Shown here piece after piece: positions 34,555 to 46,400 of a DNA stretch of 64,000 nucleotides (position 1 is its first letter; each line of letters begins with the position of its first letter). Location: positions 1,184,501 to 1,248,500 of the forward strand of contig NZ_CP022121.1 of NCBI RefSeq assembly GCF_002224645.1, written 5' to 3'. A program made the position numbers and the translations under genes. The stretch is from Dehalobacterium formicoaceticum (lineage in GTDB: Bacteria; Bacillota; Dehalobacteriia; Dehalobacteriales; Dehalobacteriaceae). Below the pieces are notes generated by a model, which worked only from the letters and a program-made list of their open reading frames with translations, ran no database searches and was not told where the DNA came from.

Positions 34555-36153
34555 ATGAACGACTCCAAAAAAGCAGTTGAAAAATTGGAAATTGATAAGA
34601 TCTTGTATTTTTTTCCGATTGTGATTATTTTATCTGCTTGCGTTTATCTGGGTTTCAATCTGGAAAAGGCCAACAATATCATCAATGTGATCTTTGCTTA
34701 TATCACGGGGAATTTCAGCTGGTTTTATCAGTTCTTTACTTTTGGCTGTTTAGCCGTATGTATTTACTTAATTTTTGGTAAATATGGCAGTATGAGATTT
34801 GGTGATGAAAAACCGGAGTTTTCTACTTTTAGCTGGCTGTCCATGATCTTTACTGCAGCCTTAGGCGGTTCCTTAGTTCTGTGGGCGACCATTGAGCCCT
34901 TTTATTATGTCATGGGTCCTCCCTTCGGTGTAGAGGCATATTCCTATGAAGCCTATCAATGGGCTACCACATATCCTTTATTTCATTGGGGATTTACCGG
35001 TAATTCCATGTATTGTGCCCTGGGTGTCACTTTTGCCTATATGTTTTGGGTACGAAAAAAGGATGTGAACCGAGCCAGCACTGCCTGTGCTTTGGTCCTG
35101 GGGGATAAAGTCACCTCCGGCTGGGCCGGCAAAATTATTGATATTCTTCTGATCATTTCTATTGTCGGCGGAATTGCCACAACCTTAGGATTATCCACTC
35201 CTCTGGCCAGTGAACTGATCGTTGCTCTTTTTGGCATCCCTCGCACCTTGACGATGGATATCGCATTAATCATCTTCTGGGTTATTCTCATTTCCATCAC
35301 TGTATACAGCGGTTTGAACAAAGGGATTCGCATCGTCAGCAATGTCCGGATGTGGCTGATTTTTGGCATTCTGGGTTATATCTTTCTGGTGGGTCCGAAG
35401 GTTTTTATGCTCAATAACTTTTGTGAAGGCTTGGGCAATATGATGAATGATTTCTTTAAAATGAGTTTTTATACGGAACCTTTTGGCAATCCGGATTTTA
35501 ACGGTTTTCCTCAGTGGTGGACAATTTTTTACTGGGCCTGGTGGGCCAGTTATGCTTCTCAAATGGGTATTTATTTTGCCCGTATTTCCAAAGGACGCAC
35601 TGTAAGAAGCTTCTGTCTGGCCATTTTAACAGCTACCGGTTTGGGCGTATGGATTTTCTTTGCTGTTTTCGGCAACTATACCCTCCACGCATTTATTAAC
35701 GAAAAGCTGCCTCAACTGCCTGATATATTAAATAATGCGGGGAATGCTGCTGCCGTCGTGCATGTTTGGGAATCCTTGCCTTTACCTACCTTAGTTTTGT
35801 CTGCCATACTTTTGCTGACCATTTTAGCAACCATTACTTTATTAAACGGTTCCGCGTATACCTTGGCTATGTTAAGCACAAAGAAACTGACAGGAGAACA
35901 AGAACCGGCCGGGTGGAACCGAATCTCTTGGGTGCTCGTTCTTGGTACCTTAGCATTAATTCTCATGGCCATCGGTGGTTTGAAAGCTGTGCAAACCTCC
36001 AGTGTGTTGGTATCCTTCCCCATGCTTTTTATCTTTATTATCATTATCGCTGGTTTCTTCAAAGTTACCAGGGATGATAATTGGGGCAATCTCAATGGGA
36101 AAACGACGCAAAACATTGTTGCCAAAACAGATTCAGAATCAACCAATATTTGA
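34555..36153 (+). CDS. BCCT family betaine/carnitine/choline-type transporter
   Basis: BCCT carriers import quaternary ammonium compounds with sodium or protons, or exchange them. The 532-residue protein has about 12 membrane spans and the family landmarks PEFSTFSWLSMIFTAALGG, IEPFYYV, YPLFHWGFT and WWTIFYWAWWASYASQMGIY, followed by FARISKGRT. The Trp-rich segment forms the substrate's aromatic box. ATG follows AAGGAGG. Its position after three methyltransferase genes supports uptake of a methylated amine as growth substrate rather than only osmoprotection. Confidence 0.92.
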   Translation: MNDSKKAVEKLEIDKILYFFPIVIILSACVYLGFNLEKANNIINVIFAYITGNFSWFYQFFTFGCLAVCIYLIFGKYGSMRFGDEKPEFSTFSWLSMIFTAALGGSLVLWATIEPFYYVMGPPFGVEAYSYEAYQWATTYPLFHWGFTGNSMYCALGVTFAYMFWVRKKDVNRASTACALVLGDKVTSGWAGKIIDILLIISIVGGIATTLGLSTPLASELIVALFGIPRTLTMDIALIIFWVILISITVYSGLNKGIRIVSNVRMWLIFGILGYIFLVGPKVFMLNNFCEGLGNMMNDFFKMSFYTEPFGNPDFNGFPQWWTIFYWAWWASYASQMGIYFARISKGRTVRSFCLAILTATGLGVWIFFAVFGNYTLHAFINEKLPQLPDILNNAGNAAAVVHVWESLPLPTLVLSAILLLTILATITLLNGSAYTLAMLSTKKLTGEQEPAGWNRISWVLVLGTLALILMAIGGLKAVQTSSVLVSFPMLFIFIIIIAGFFKVTRDDNWGNLNGKTTQNIVAKTDSESTNI

Positions 36154-36190
36154 TGCTCCAGCATTAGAAACCTGGGATGTTGTTTTCAGA

Positions 36191-36226
36191 AAGATGAAAA
36201 GAGTGGGTTTCCGCTCTTTTCATCTT
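36191..36226 (+). other. Strong hairpin between the BCCT and MttB-family genes
   Basis: A perfect 13-pair stem (AAGATGAAAAGAG with CTCTTTTCATCTT) around TGGGTTTCCG is followed by AAATGG, not by T, so it is not a standard terminator. It could be an RNA processing or stability element giving different levels of the two products. Confidence 0.5.
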
Positions 36227-36259
36227 AAATGGCAACGAAACAAAAAAGGAGTGATCCTC

Positions 36260-37735
36260 ATGTGCGCCAGAACATTACGAGCGGGAATTCCCATGATGTC
36301 CGGCTTTAGTTTAAATACCTTTACCGAAGAACAATTGGATCTGATTCATTTTGCTACTTTGGAAATTTTACAGGATGTTGGGGTTAAGGTGGAGTCGTCA
36401 GAGGCCAGCCAAATTTTTGCCGATGGCGGCTGCAGGGTGGAAAAACATGGGGAATATGATATTGTAAAAATCCCCGGTTATGTGGTGGAAGATTGTCTGC
36501 GCTGGGCACCCAGTAATATTGTTTTTTACGGCCGGAACAAAAAGGATGATTTTCCGGCAGACGGCAAGAGAACGGGTGCCAGCCCCTTTGGCGAAAATGT
36601 CCAGGTCATTGACAGAAAAAACCGCAACGTGCGTAAATCCGTCAAACAGGACTTGGCAGAAGCAACCTTGTTATGCGATTACTACCAGCAGGTGCCCATG
36701 GTGGAGAGGGCATTATGTTCCGGTGATCAAATCCCAGCAGCCCAGGCCTTGCATAATTTCCAGGCGATGGTCGCTAATACTTCCAAGCATATCCTGCTTT
36801 CTTTCGGCATGGCAGAAAGTGCTCAGAAAATCATTGAGATGGCTTATGGGGTTGCGGGGAGCAAAAAGGCTTTCGAAGAACGACCTTTTGTGACCGCTTT
36901 TGTCTGTCCCACCAGCCCGTTGGTCTTAGTCAAACAATGTTGTGAAGGCACCATCACCGCGGCCAGGGGCGGTGCAGGTGTGGCCATTATCCCTATGGCC
37001 TTAAGCGGAGCAACAGCACCTGCCACCTTGGCCGGTACCCTGATACAGCATAATGCTGAGGTGTTAAGCAACCTGGTTCTTGCTCAGTTAACAAGAAAAG
37101 GTACGCCGACCATGTACTGTACCTGCAGCACGATTATGGATTTGCGCTTTACCCTTGCCGCTGTCGGGGCTCCGGAATGGGGCATTCTCAGTGCTGCCTT
37201 GGCCAGTGTTGCTCAATATTACAAACTCCCTTTCTGGGGGAACGGAGGGCAAACCGATAGCAAAATTGTGGATGCCCAAGCCGGTTATGAATCATCTCTG
37301 ACCATGCTTTTAACCACCTTATCCGGGGCTAATATTACCTATGGGGCGGGCTGTCTGGAATCAGGACTGACTTTTGATTTTGCTAAATTTGTCTTAGATA
37401 TGGAAAATTTCACACGGGTACAAAAGGCTGTAGCCGGCATTGAGCTTAACGATGAGCAGATGGCCCTGGATGTGATTAAAGAGGTGGGCCCGGGGGGAGA
37501 ATTTATGACCCATCCCCACACCTTTAAGCATATGAAGGAAATGTCCATGTCTAAAATCTTTGATCGGCGTAATCGTTCTTTGTGGGGAGAGTTTACAGGA
37601 GGTAAAGATGTTACTGAGGGCGCTTACAAGGAAGCAGAAAGAATCTTAGCAGAGCATCGGCCGGTGCCTGTATCCTCATCGGCAATGGACACCATGGGTG
37701 AAATCATACGGGAATTTGAAGGTCAAATCAAGTGA
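36260..37735 (+). CDS. MttB-superfamily methyltransferase, non-pyrrolysine (MtgB-like)
   Basis: The 491-residue product aligns closely with the Pyl-MttB at 30.8 kb along its whole length (TEEQLDLIHFATLEILQDVG, AATLAG-type core, GPGGEFMTHPHTFKHM) but has Gln331 (NGGQTDSKIVDAQAG) in place of pyrrolysine. Such enzymes include glycine betaine:corrinoid methyltransferase MtgB. The neighbouring BCCT genes fit a betaine-type substrate, but proline betaine or carnitine cannot be excluded. ATG at 36260 follows GGAG by 8 bases. No frame-breaking feature is seen. Confidence 0.87.
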   Translation: MCARTLRAGIPMMSGFSLNTFTEEQLDLIHFATLEILQDVGVKVESSEASQIFADGGCRVEKHGEYDIVKIPGYVVEDCLRWAPSNIVFYGRNKKDDFPADGKRTGASPFGENVQVIDRKNRNVRKSVKQDLAEATLLCDYYQQVPMVERALCSGDQIPAAQALHNFQAMVANTSKHILLSFGMAESAQKIIEMAYGVAGSKKAFEERPFVTAFVCPTSPLVLVKQCCEGTITAARGGAGVAIIPMALSGATAPATLAGTLIQHNAEVLSNLVLAQLTRKGTPTMYCTCSTIMDLRFTLAAVGAPEWGILSAALASVAQYYKLPFWGNGGQTDSKIVDAQAGYESSLTMLLTTLSGANITYGAGCLESGLTFDFAKFVLDMENFTRVQKAVAGIELNDEQMALDVIKEVGPGGEFMTHPHTFKHMKEMSMSKIFDRRNRSLWGEFTGGKDVTEGAYKEAERILAEHRPVPVSSSAMDTMGEIIREFEGQIK

Positions 37736-37843
37736 ATAAAAAAGATGGGCCTTCACTGGGATTTTTATAATCATGCCGATCGCAACACTATTTATTTCTG
37801 AAAATATAAATAAGAGAAATAACTGATCAGGGAGTACTTTTAG

Positions 37844-37862
37844 CATCCCATATTTTGGGATC
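37844..37862. repeat. Short inverted repeat upstream of second BCCT gene
   Basis: ATCCCA and TGGGAT flank a TATTT-type centre, about 30-45 bases before the TTG start of the second BCCT gene. It may be an operator or an mRNA leader hairpin. Confidence 0.3.
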
Positions 37863-37890
37863 CTGCGATTGGTGAATAGGAGGGGTAGTT

Positions 37891-39461
37891 TTGGATCAAG
37901 GAGAACATAAACCAGTCTATGCCAAGGTCAACTACCATGTTTTTGGCATTGCCGCAATCGCGTGTTTCTTGTTTTTCATACCGTTAATCTTAATGCAGAA
38001 TGCTGCTCAAGGTGTGATCAATCAGATCATGTATGTTATTACCCATACCACGGACTGGTTTTTCCAGGTTGTCGTTTTTGGTTGTCTGGTGTTTTTAGCT
38101 TGGCTGGCTTTCAGTCGCTATGGCAAGGTGAAATTAGGCGGTCCTGATGATAAACCTGAATTTTCTACTTTTACCTGGGTTGCCATGATGTTTTGCGGTG
38201 GTACCGGGGCGGGAATTGTATACTGGTCTACGGTCGAACCGATTTATTATTTGCAATCTCCTCCCTTCTGGATAGAACCTTTTTCACCGCAAGCCGCTCA
38301 GTACGCTCTTTCCTACGGTATTTTTCACTGGGGGTTCAGCGCTTGGGCCACTTTTGCTCTGCCAGCTGTTGTTTTTGCCTATATTTACTACGTACGGAAA
38401 AGACCGGTGCTCACCGTGAGCTATGCCTGCCGAGGTGTGATCGGGAATTTGGCGGACGGTTGGTTGGGAAAACTCATTGATGCCATTGTTGTCATCGGTT
38501 TGGTTGGCGGTATGGCTACCGCTTTGGGTTTTATTGTCCCTATGCTATCTACAATTTCTGCTGATTATCTGGGTATTGACGAAACACTGATTTTTAAAAT
38601 GCTGGTATTGTTAGCAATCACCGCTGTTTACAGCTGGAGTGCTTATCATGGCTTGAAAGGTGGTATTGCCAAGCTGGCAGATTTTAACATGTATTTAATG
38701 TTTGTATTACTGGCATTTGTCTTTCTGGTCGGCCCGACAAGCTTTATGCTTTCTTTGTTCGCGGACAATATTGGAGTATTGATTCATGACTTTGTGCGCA
38801 TGAGTTTTTATACAGATCCCATCACCAAATCCGGCTTTCCTCAAAGCTGGACGGTTTTCTATTGGGCATGGTGGATTGCCTGGTCCATGTATATCGGCCT
38901 TTTTGGAGCCAGAATCTCCAAAGGACGTACCATTCGGGCGGTGATTTTTAATATGCTTTTTTCCACAACCGCCGCATGTATGCTCTTTTATCTGATTTTT
39001 GGCGGCTATCAGGTAGATGCCATCTTAAATCAAGGGCTGCCTGTTTCAGACATTTTGACGAATCAGGGGGGGCCGGCAGTTGTATCTTGGTTTTTAAATG
39101 CTTTGCCTTTAAAAGCGGCAGTCATTCCCTTTTTTGTTTTGTGATGGTGATTGCCACTGCAACGGGAACCGATGCCGCGTCCTTTACCTTAGCCAATATG
39201 ACCTGTGTTGAAGTTAAAGACGGGGTGGAACCTCCCCGTTGGACTCGTTTATTTTGGGCCGGTATGATCTGCCTGGCTTCTGCCGCAATCTTACTTGTCG
39301 GCGGCATGGATGTGATACAGCTTTCTTCGGTGTTAACCGCGGTACCCATCTTGCCGGTGATGGTAATTCTGGCGATTTCATTAGTGAAATGGCTGCGGGA
39401 GGATTTTGGTGATATACAGCCGCTGACCTTGGATAAGTATTCTGAAGATCATAATAAATAA
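37891..39461 (+). CDS. Second BCCT transporter, frame break in a T run near 39130-39135
   Basis: This carrier of about 523 residues is a paralogue of the one at 34.6 kb (PEFSTFTWVAMMFCGGTGAG, YGIFHWGFSAWATFALPA, SWTVFYWAWWIAWSMYIGLF, ARISKGRT). After AVIPFF the frame runs into TGA; one extra T in the T6 run at 39130-39135 restores CFVMVIATATGTDAASFTLA, a normal BCCT continuation, to the stop at 39461. So either the gene is freshly broken or the sequence lacks a base. TTG start at 37891 follows AGGAGGGG. Substrate probably betaine-like, by context with the MtgB-like gene before it. Confidence 0.85.
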
Positions 39462-39464
39462 AAT

Positions 39465-39512
39465 AAAACCGACTCTGAAACTCAAAACTGAATTTTAGAG
39501 TCGGTTTTATTT
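39465..39512. terminator. Terminator after the second BCCT gene
   Basis: AAAACCGACTCT (39465-39476) pairs perfectly with AGAGTCGGTTTT (39497-39508), with extra inner pairing, followed by ATTTTAC. It closes the methylated-amine region. Confidence 0.88.
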
Positions 39513-39696
39513 TACAGCGATTGATTCTTTTTAAAAATTCCTAAGGATTTTCAGTGTTCCACGATTGCCGACCCCGTTTTTGAACTTTTTTAAAAAATTT
39601 CCTAGAAAAAGAAGGATTTTGGAAAAATGCGCCTAATATAGCACAATATTTGGCAATATGACAAAATATATTAATTATGTAAAGGAAGAGATATTT

Positions 39697-42600
39697 TTGA
39701 GGAAATTTGTCAATTACACACTTGTTTGTACGCTGTTCCTAATGTTGTGCCTGATAGTTCTGCCAGGCACGTCCAAGGTGTGGGCGGAAGGAGAGACTTC
39801 CCTTCTTGAGCAAAAAACCCCTGATCAAATGTTAAAGGAAATGACAACAGGGTTAGATCCTAAGCTAAGGGAGGACTACCTGCCGGAGGAAGCCTGGACG
39901 GATAGAATGCTGGTACAATACGCTGCCGGAAAAAAAGAAACCGGACGCAAAGAAATCATTACTGCTCTGAAAGGATCCTTTAAAGAATTTGATACTATTA
40001 GTTTAGATGGGTGGGATCTGATCCATCTTACAGCAAAGCAGAATCCCTTGAAAGTGATCAAAGAATTGGAAGGCAAGGAAGGAATAATACATATTCAGCC
40101 GGATGAATTACTGTATCTGGCGGGAGCGGATCCGAATCTAAAACAGCAATGGAGTCTGGGTTTGGATGTGACTTTGGAACGTGCCTCCCTCAATCAGGAT
40201 CAAGGATCTTCTCAAGTTATAGAAGAGAAAGAAGAACTCAGTCAAAGGGTTGGTGCTGATTTCATCACTGCCTGGGAGAAGTATCAGGGTAAAGATATCT
40301 TAATTGCCTTGATTGATACGGGAGTGGATGTCACCCATCCGGACCTGGCGCAAAACATTTGGAGCAATCTCGGGGAAATCGCCGGTAACGGCATTGATGA
40401 CGATCATAATGGATATATTGATGATCTTCAAGGCTGGGATTTTGTCGAGGGGAACCATGATACAAACATAAAGGAAGCGGAAGAATGGCATGGGACTGCC
40501 CTGGCCGGCGTGATCAGCGCCGTGAAGGATAATGATCTGGGAATTGTGGGAGGGGCGCCTCGGGCAAAGATCCTGCCCCTTCGTGTCTTCAAAAACGACT
40601 CTGCCTATACCAGCGATGTGATCGAGGCCATTTTTTATGCAGAGTCAATGGGTGTTCAAATTATCAACTGCAGCTGGGGTAGCAGCAGGGAAAATAAAGC
40701 GCTGCGGGAGGCGATGGAGCAGAGCACCTGCTTTTTTACAGCCGCAGCCGGCAACAATGGCTGGAGTATTGATCATCAGCCCATCTATCCTGCCTCTTTT
40801 GATCTGGATCAAATAATCACGGTTACCGCGATAAATCGGGAAGGTTTCCTTTCTTCCTTTGCCAACTATGGAAAATCATCCGTGGACACAGCAGCTCCCG
40901 GGGAAGATATTTTAAGTACAGCCCCCGGAGGGAAATATGAATCACGGCAAGGCACCTCCTTTTCCGCCGCTTTGGCGGCAGCAGCCGCTGCCCTGCTCCT
41001 TGAACAAAATCCGGACATGCAGCCCGGTGAGATCAAAAAGGCCCTGATGGAAACGGGGGACTTGTTGTCAACCTTAACAGAGGGAACCCAAAGCGGCAGA
41101 AAGCTGAACGCGGGGAATGCCCTTGAAAAAATCATGCCGGATAAAATGACAGATATTGAAGGCAGCGTTTTACCGATTGATAGAGATATACAGGTAACAG
41201 AAAGTATGGGCATGACCGCCCTCCGGCAGGGTGACGGTGGTAAGCCGGTCAGGGTTACAGGGGGCTTTGGTTTCAATATGATGATTGTGGACGGCACCGT
41301 CTGGACTTGGGGCAGAAATTGGACAGGTCAATTGGGTAACGGGACCAATATAGATCGCACCATACCGGGTCCTGTCTTTAATTTATTCCATGTTATAGCT
41401 GTGGACGGCGGTTTTGAACACAGTATCTCCTTAAAAAAGTGACGGCACTGTCTGGGCCTGGGGTAACAATAGCTATGGGAAATTAGGCGACGGAACAACC
41501 ACCTCACGCTACGCACCGGTGCAGACAGCCGGATTATCCAATGTTACTGCTGTTTCAGCCGGGTATGATTTTAATATTGCACTAAAAAGCGACGGTACTG
41601 TTTGGTCGTGGGGCAGAAATCGGTATGGCCAATTGGGTGACGGCACTACTGTGTCCAGGTCTTTACCGGTGCAGGTCAGCGGTTTGCAAAACATCATTGC
41701 GATCAGTGCCGGTTGTGAACATGCCTTGGCCATAAAAAGTGACGGAACCGTCTGGGCTTGGGGCAAAAATGGAAAAGGTCAACTAGGTGACGGGACAAAC
41801 ACTACGCGCAATACGCCAGTGCAGGTGACGGGCTTGGATTCTGTCACCGATATCTCCTGCGGCGTGGATCATACCCTGGCCGTAAAAGAAGATGGTACTG
41901 TCTGGGCCTGGGGAGACAATTCTTATGGTGCGTTAGGGGACGGCAGCCTGGTGGGCCGTAATATACCGGTCCAGGTCGATGGTTTACTCAATGCCCAAAA
42001 GGTCATTGCGGGATATTATTATAGTCATGTGCTGAAAGGTGACGGTACCCTATGGTCGGCAGGCTTCAATAATAGTGGAAGCCTGGGCGACGGTACGACA
42101 GCAGACAGCAGCGTATTCAAAATGAATCCATTTCTCACTCAAGTAACAGAGGCGGGGGAGCATAACGGAAGGAACACCATGATCTTAAATGCAGATGGTT
42201 CATGCTTTCTGTGGGGGCCTAATAATTATGGTCAGCTGGGACCCGGCACCGATGCCTTTTATGAGAGTGTACCGTTGGAGCTGGGCCTCCAGACATCCAT
42301 CGTCAAAGGAGTGGCCGGAAGCTATCACTCCATGGTCGTGGAAAACGGTGAAGTCCTGGCCTGGGGATATAATGGAACCGGTGCCTTGGGGGACGGAACA
42401 ACAACGAATCGCAATACACCGGCAAAGGTACTGCAGCTGCAGCAGGTAATGGGCATTTCCGGCAAGAATCTGCACAGTCTGGCCTTACTGAGTGACGGGA
42501 CTGTTAAAGCCTGGGGTAATAACAGCCAGGGACAAATAGGTGATAATACAAGAACAGACAGACTCACCCCGGTGTCGGTGTTAAACCTGAATCATGCTAT

Positions 42601-43432
42601 CGGAATAGGTGCCGGTTACTATCACAGTGCTGCCCTGAGAAGCGACGGTACCGTCTGGACCTGGGGGATGAACAGTTCCGGCCAGCTGGGAACCGGGGAT
42701 TATTACTTTTATCTGGCTCCGGTGCAGGTGAGCAGTCTGAGCGGTGTCAAAGCCATTTCCGTGGGCAGGCAGCATAATCTGGCTCTGAAAAACGATGGTA
42801 CTGTCTGGGCTTGGGGAGAAAACACATATGGTCAGTTGGGTGATAATACGACGACGAGGCGATCAGTTCCGGTGCAGGTTCTGGCCCTAACCGATATCGT
42901 TGCTGTATCAGCCGGCGATAGAAACTCATTGGCCTTGAAAAGCGACGGTACGGTCTGGGCCTGGGGAGGCAGTACGACTCCTTATCCCCCAACGCAAATA
43001 TCCTCCTTAAGCAATGTAACAGGAATATCCGCAGGGGGTGTGCACAACCTGGTTTTAAAAAGTGATGGCACAGCCTATGCCTGGGGGCAAAACTACTACG
43101 GTCAGTTGGGGGACGGCACTACTACTACCAGGGGTGTACCTGTAAAAGTGCAGCGCTTCGGAAACGGTGTTTTGGCGGCGGCCGGATATGATTTTTCTTT
43201 AGGTATCAGCAGTGACCAGAATATCTGGACCTGGGGACAGAACACATATGGGCAGTTGGGCGATGGTACCTTTATATCCAATGTCTGGCCCAAACCCAAT
43301 ATTTCTACGGGTCCCAGTTTCTATTATCAATATGACCATAACAATCGTTTAATTATGAGGCAAGGCAATACGCTTTGGCAGTTTATATATGATCAGAACG
43401 GAAATCTTTTGTCCAAAGAACCGTTAAATTAA
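39697..43432 (+). CDS. Secreted subtilase with 14 RCC1 repeats, frame break near 41436-41442
   Basis: The product of about 1244 residues begins with a signal peptide (basic MRKFVNY, hydrophobic core, cut near VWA-EGE). A propeptide follows, then an S8 protease domain with Asp (LIALIDTGVDVTHPDL), His (EEWHGTALAGV), Asn (TAAAGNNG) and Ser (GTSFSAALAAAAAAL). From about 520 on are 14 RCC1-type repeats (SDGTVWAWGxNxxGQLGDGT, then PVQVxGL), enough for two seven-bladed propellers, and the end resembles a YD repeat (YQYDHNNRLI). An extra A in the A6 run at about 41436 breaks the frame in repeat 2. TTG 39697 has GGAAGAG upstream. A YD-repeat gene follows 29 bases later. Confidence 0.85.
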
Positions 43433-43461
43433 TATTCAAGGGATAGAAAGGCGGGTTGATA

Positions 43462-46400
43462 TTGAAAAAAATTATTGCGTGGATATTATTAGTGACATTT
43501 TTATTCGGCAGTATGCCGGTACCATCCCTGGCGGCCACTCCATTCAAGGGCTTGGATATCGAAGAGATCTTTAAGGAAGATGACACAACCACCGCAGAGC
43601 CAAAATCGATTGTGAATCACCAATATGTGGGCCTGGGCGATGAAGAAGAGGACGATACCCTTGATTTATCCCTGCCCGAAGGCACTGTCCGTATAAATGC
43701 ACTAAGCGTGTTGGTAAAAAGTATCTTAGAAGAAAATAACAGCTGGGATCGTTTACGAGATTATCCTTTTGAAGGAACGGGTTTTTTACTCCCTTCCAAA
43801 ACTGGGCTTCCTTCTCCGGAAAAGCCGGTTTCGGAGCCGCTGCCGATTGAAGAAGACGTAGAAGAAGTAAGTGAAGAGCCAGTCTCTGAGCCTGTTAACG
43901 ATGTGCATGAAGATATTATCCCTGACCCGGATGACGATATGGTTGACGATATAAATGAAGAAACCGTCTCTGACCCGGTTGAATCAGACAGCAGTGAAAG
44001 TACCGAAAAAGCTGTGCCGGCTGAAGAAAGCAGAGCGACCCCCGACACATCAGACACAGCGCTTAATGATGAAGATATTGTAACGGAAGAATCCAATCCG
44101 GAGTCAGCAGACTATAAGGGAGAGGAAACGGAGCATAACCAAGCAGCTGAAACCGCACCCGAAGGGGCCCCGGCAGGGGATGAGTCTGCCGGTGATGATT
44201 CCTCCGACCCTGATATGGATAAACCAAATGAGGAAATACTTGAAGGTAAACCGGATATCTCCCTTGACCCTGCATTATACCCGGAATCAGAGGCAATCAT
44301 GCAGCAAGTAAGCGAAGAACAGAGCTGGTTCAACAGCCTGGTGGGTCCTTCCATTGCTAATAATGTCCGTAACAATAAATACACAGTTTGGGATGATACC
44401 AGTGAAATTGTATCACCCCAAACAGGTGAATTAACCCTGCGCTTCGATGATATCCATTTACCGGGGAGAAACGGTCTGGACTTAAGGATTAGCAGAATTT
44501 ATCAAAGCAGCCAGGCGCGAACGGGGAAATAGGATATCTCCCCGTTCGAAGATCAGCAAAACAGTTTTTCTTCATATTTTCAGGAGCGTTATAATTTAGG
44601 CACCGGCTGGTCCTTCACCTTTCCCTCTGTTCAGGTAGAACAAGACAGCGATCAAGATATTGAAAGCCGAGAGTTATATTATCATAGCGGTAACGGTGAG
44701 GTATACCTGGTTAAAATGACTTCACAAACCGGGGATAGCAATCTGGAGAATTATTATCGCAAAGATTGTGAATTCAGGGAAGATACCACCTATGTGTATA
44801 TGGACGGTACGGAAGGAGACGGTTTGGAAAGTATCCGCTCCCAGTATGTTTTTGAGACGGCGGATAAAACAAAGCAATATTTTGCGGCGGATGGCCGTCT
44901 GATGGCGATTATTGACCGATTTGGCAACAAAATTGAGTTTAAGCATAAATTGTTTCCCGTAACCAACCGGGTTGTGAATTACGATTTTGACGACAGCAGC
45001 CAGATGGATAGCGGTGTACCCTGGACCTTTAATGAAGGGTACCTTAATATAGCAACTGATAATGGATACCAGGATAATACCTCCTTGCGGTTTGAGCACA
45101 CTTCTTCAAGAACCACCCAATCTGCTTTTTCCAAGCCGATTAAAGTGACACCCAACCGCAAGCATCGTATCAGCGGTTATTTGGCGGATGCCTTGGATGC
45201 GGGAGCCGCCTCTGTGCGCATTCATCAATATTCAAAATGGCGCGGCATCCATTATAATGCATATTTGGGCGGCTGGGTGTCCGGATATTTCCTGGATAAG
45301 TCGCCGAACAGTTCACTTGAAATTGCCGAGTCCCGTAACGGCGATAGAAATTGGCGCGGTTTTGAGGAATATTTCACCGTCGACGATGATACCGATTATA
45401 TCCAGATTGAATTCTTAGCCAAGAGTGCTAAGGGAGATGCCTGGCTGGATAAGGTTTGTGTGGATCAAGTGTACCCTTTGATCACAGAAATCACGGACAG
45501 TATCGGCAGGAAGGTTAATTTTCAATACACGGATAATTTTTATGAAGAAGATGGCGAGGATGATAATAAAAATCCCATCACTGTAACCATAAAGGATCCA
45601 AGTCTGAGTCAAACAAAAACACTTACTTATCAGCGGGAGGTCATTAATACCCAATCTTATGATTATTTATTTCAAGGGGTCCTTTTAAGTTATAAAAACG
45701 GTGAATTGGATATGGATGATTACCAAGTCTATCCGGGGGATGACTATTCCGGTCAAAGAAGATATCCCAGTCTGGTAAGCTACCATGACGGGGAGGATTT
45801 ATACGAATATAAATACAAACTGAGAACGAACGAATTCTCTTTTGTCAATAAGGAATCTTCAGGAGGCTATGCAACGATTGGTGAGGTGCTAATAAGAAGC
45901 GTCTTGTTGCGCAACAGCAGGATCAATTACAATTTTAATGAAACAGGCATTAAGCATTTGGGGAAAAGAGGTTTTTATGAGCAATACTATCTGACCTCCC
46001 GGGAAGAACAATACTTAGTTAATAACGACTGGGACAGCGGAGGACATAATAAAAGAACCTACAGCTACGGAGGTACCTATCAGGGAAATCCCTATTACAA
46101 TGAAACCGGCTACTCGGAGACCTTTTACAGTAATCCTGATTTGCCTAAAAATACAGGGTTTCAATGGACCTGTACCGTAGAGCAGGAGGACGGATTAAAA
46201 ACTGATTACGTCTTCAAGGGAAGCAGCGTCATGGGCCTCCGTGAAGATCAAAGGGTCACCTACCATTCCGGGGGTGAAAAGGAAACCCTGTACTATGAAG
46301 AGTATGACGGGACCTACCATAACCAGCCCCTCCGCATCAAAAGTGTGCAGGAAAATAGCAGCGGCACCTATCTCCTCTATCAGGGCTATACCTATAATAC

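Noticed and set aside
38193-38480. Second-frame ORF inside the BCCT gene
   Set aside because: Shadow of the carrier frame with no binding site.
41280-43290. Dense repeated nucleotide pattern that could suggest a repeat array
   Set aside because: It is explained by the coding RCC1 repeats; spacing and identity do not fit a CRISPR array. No CRISPR was seen in the window.
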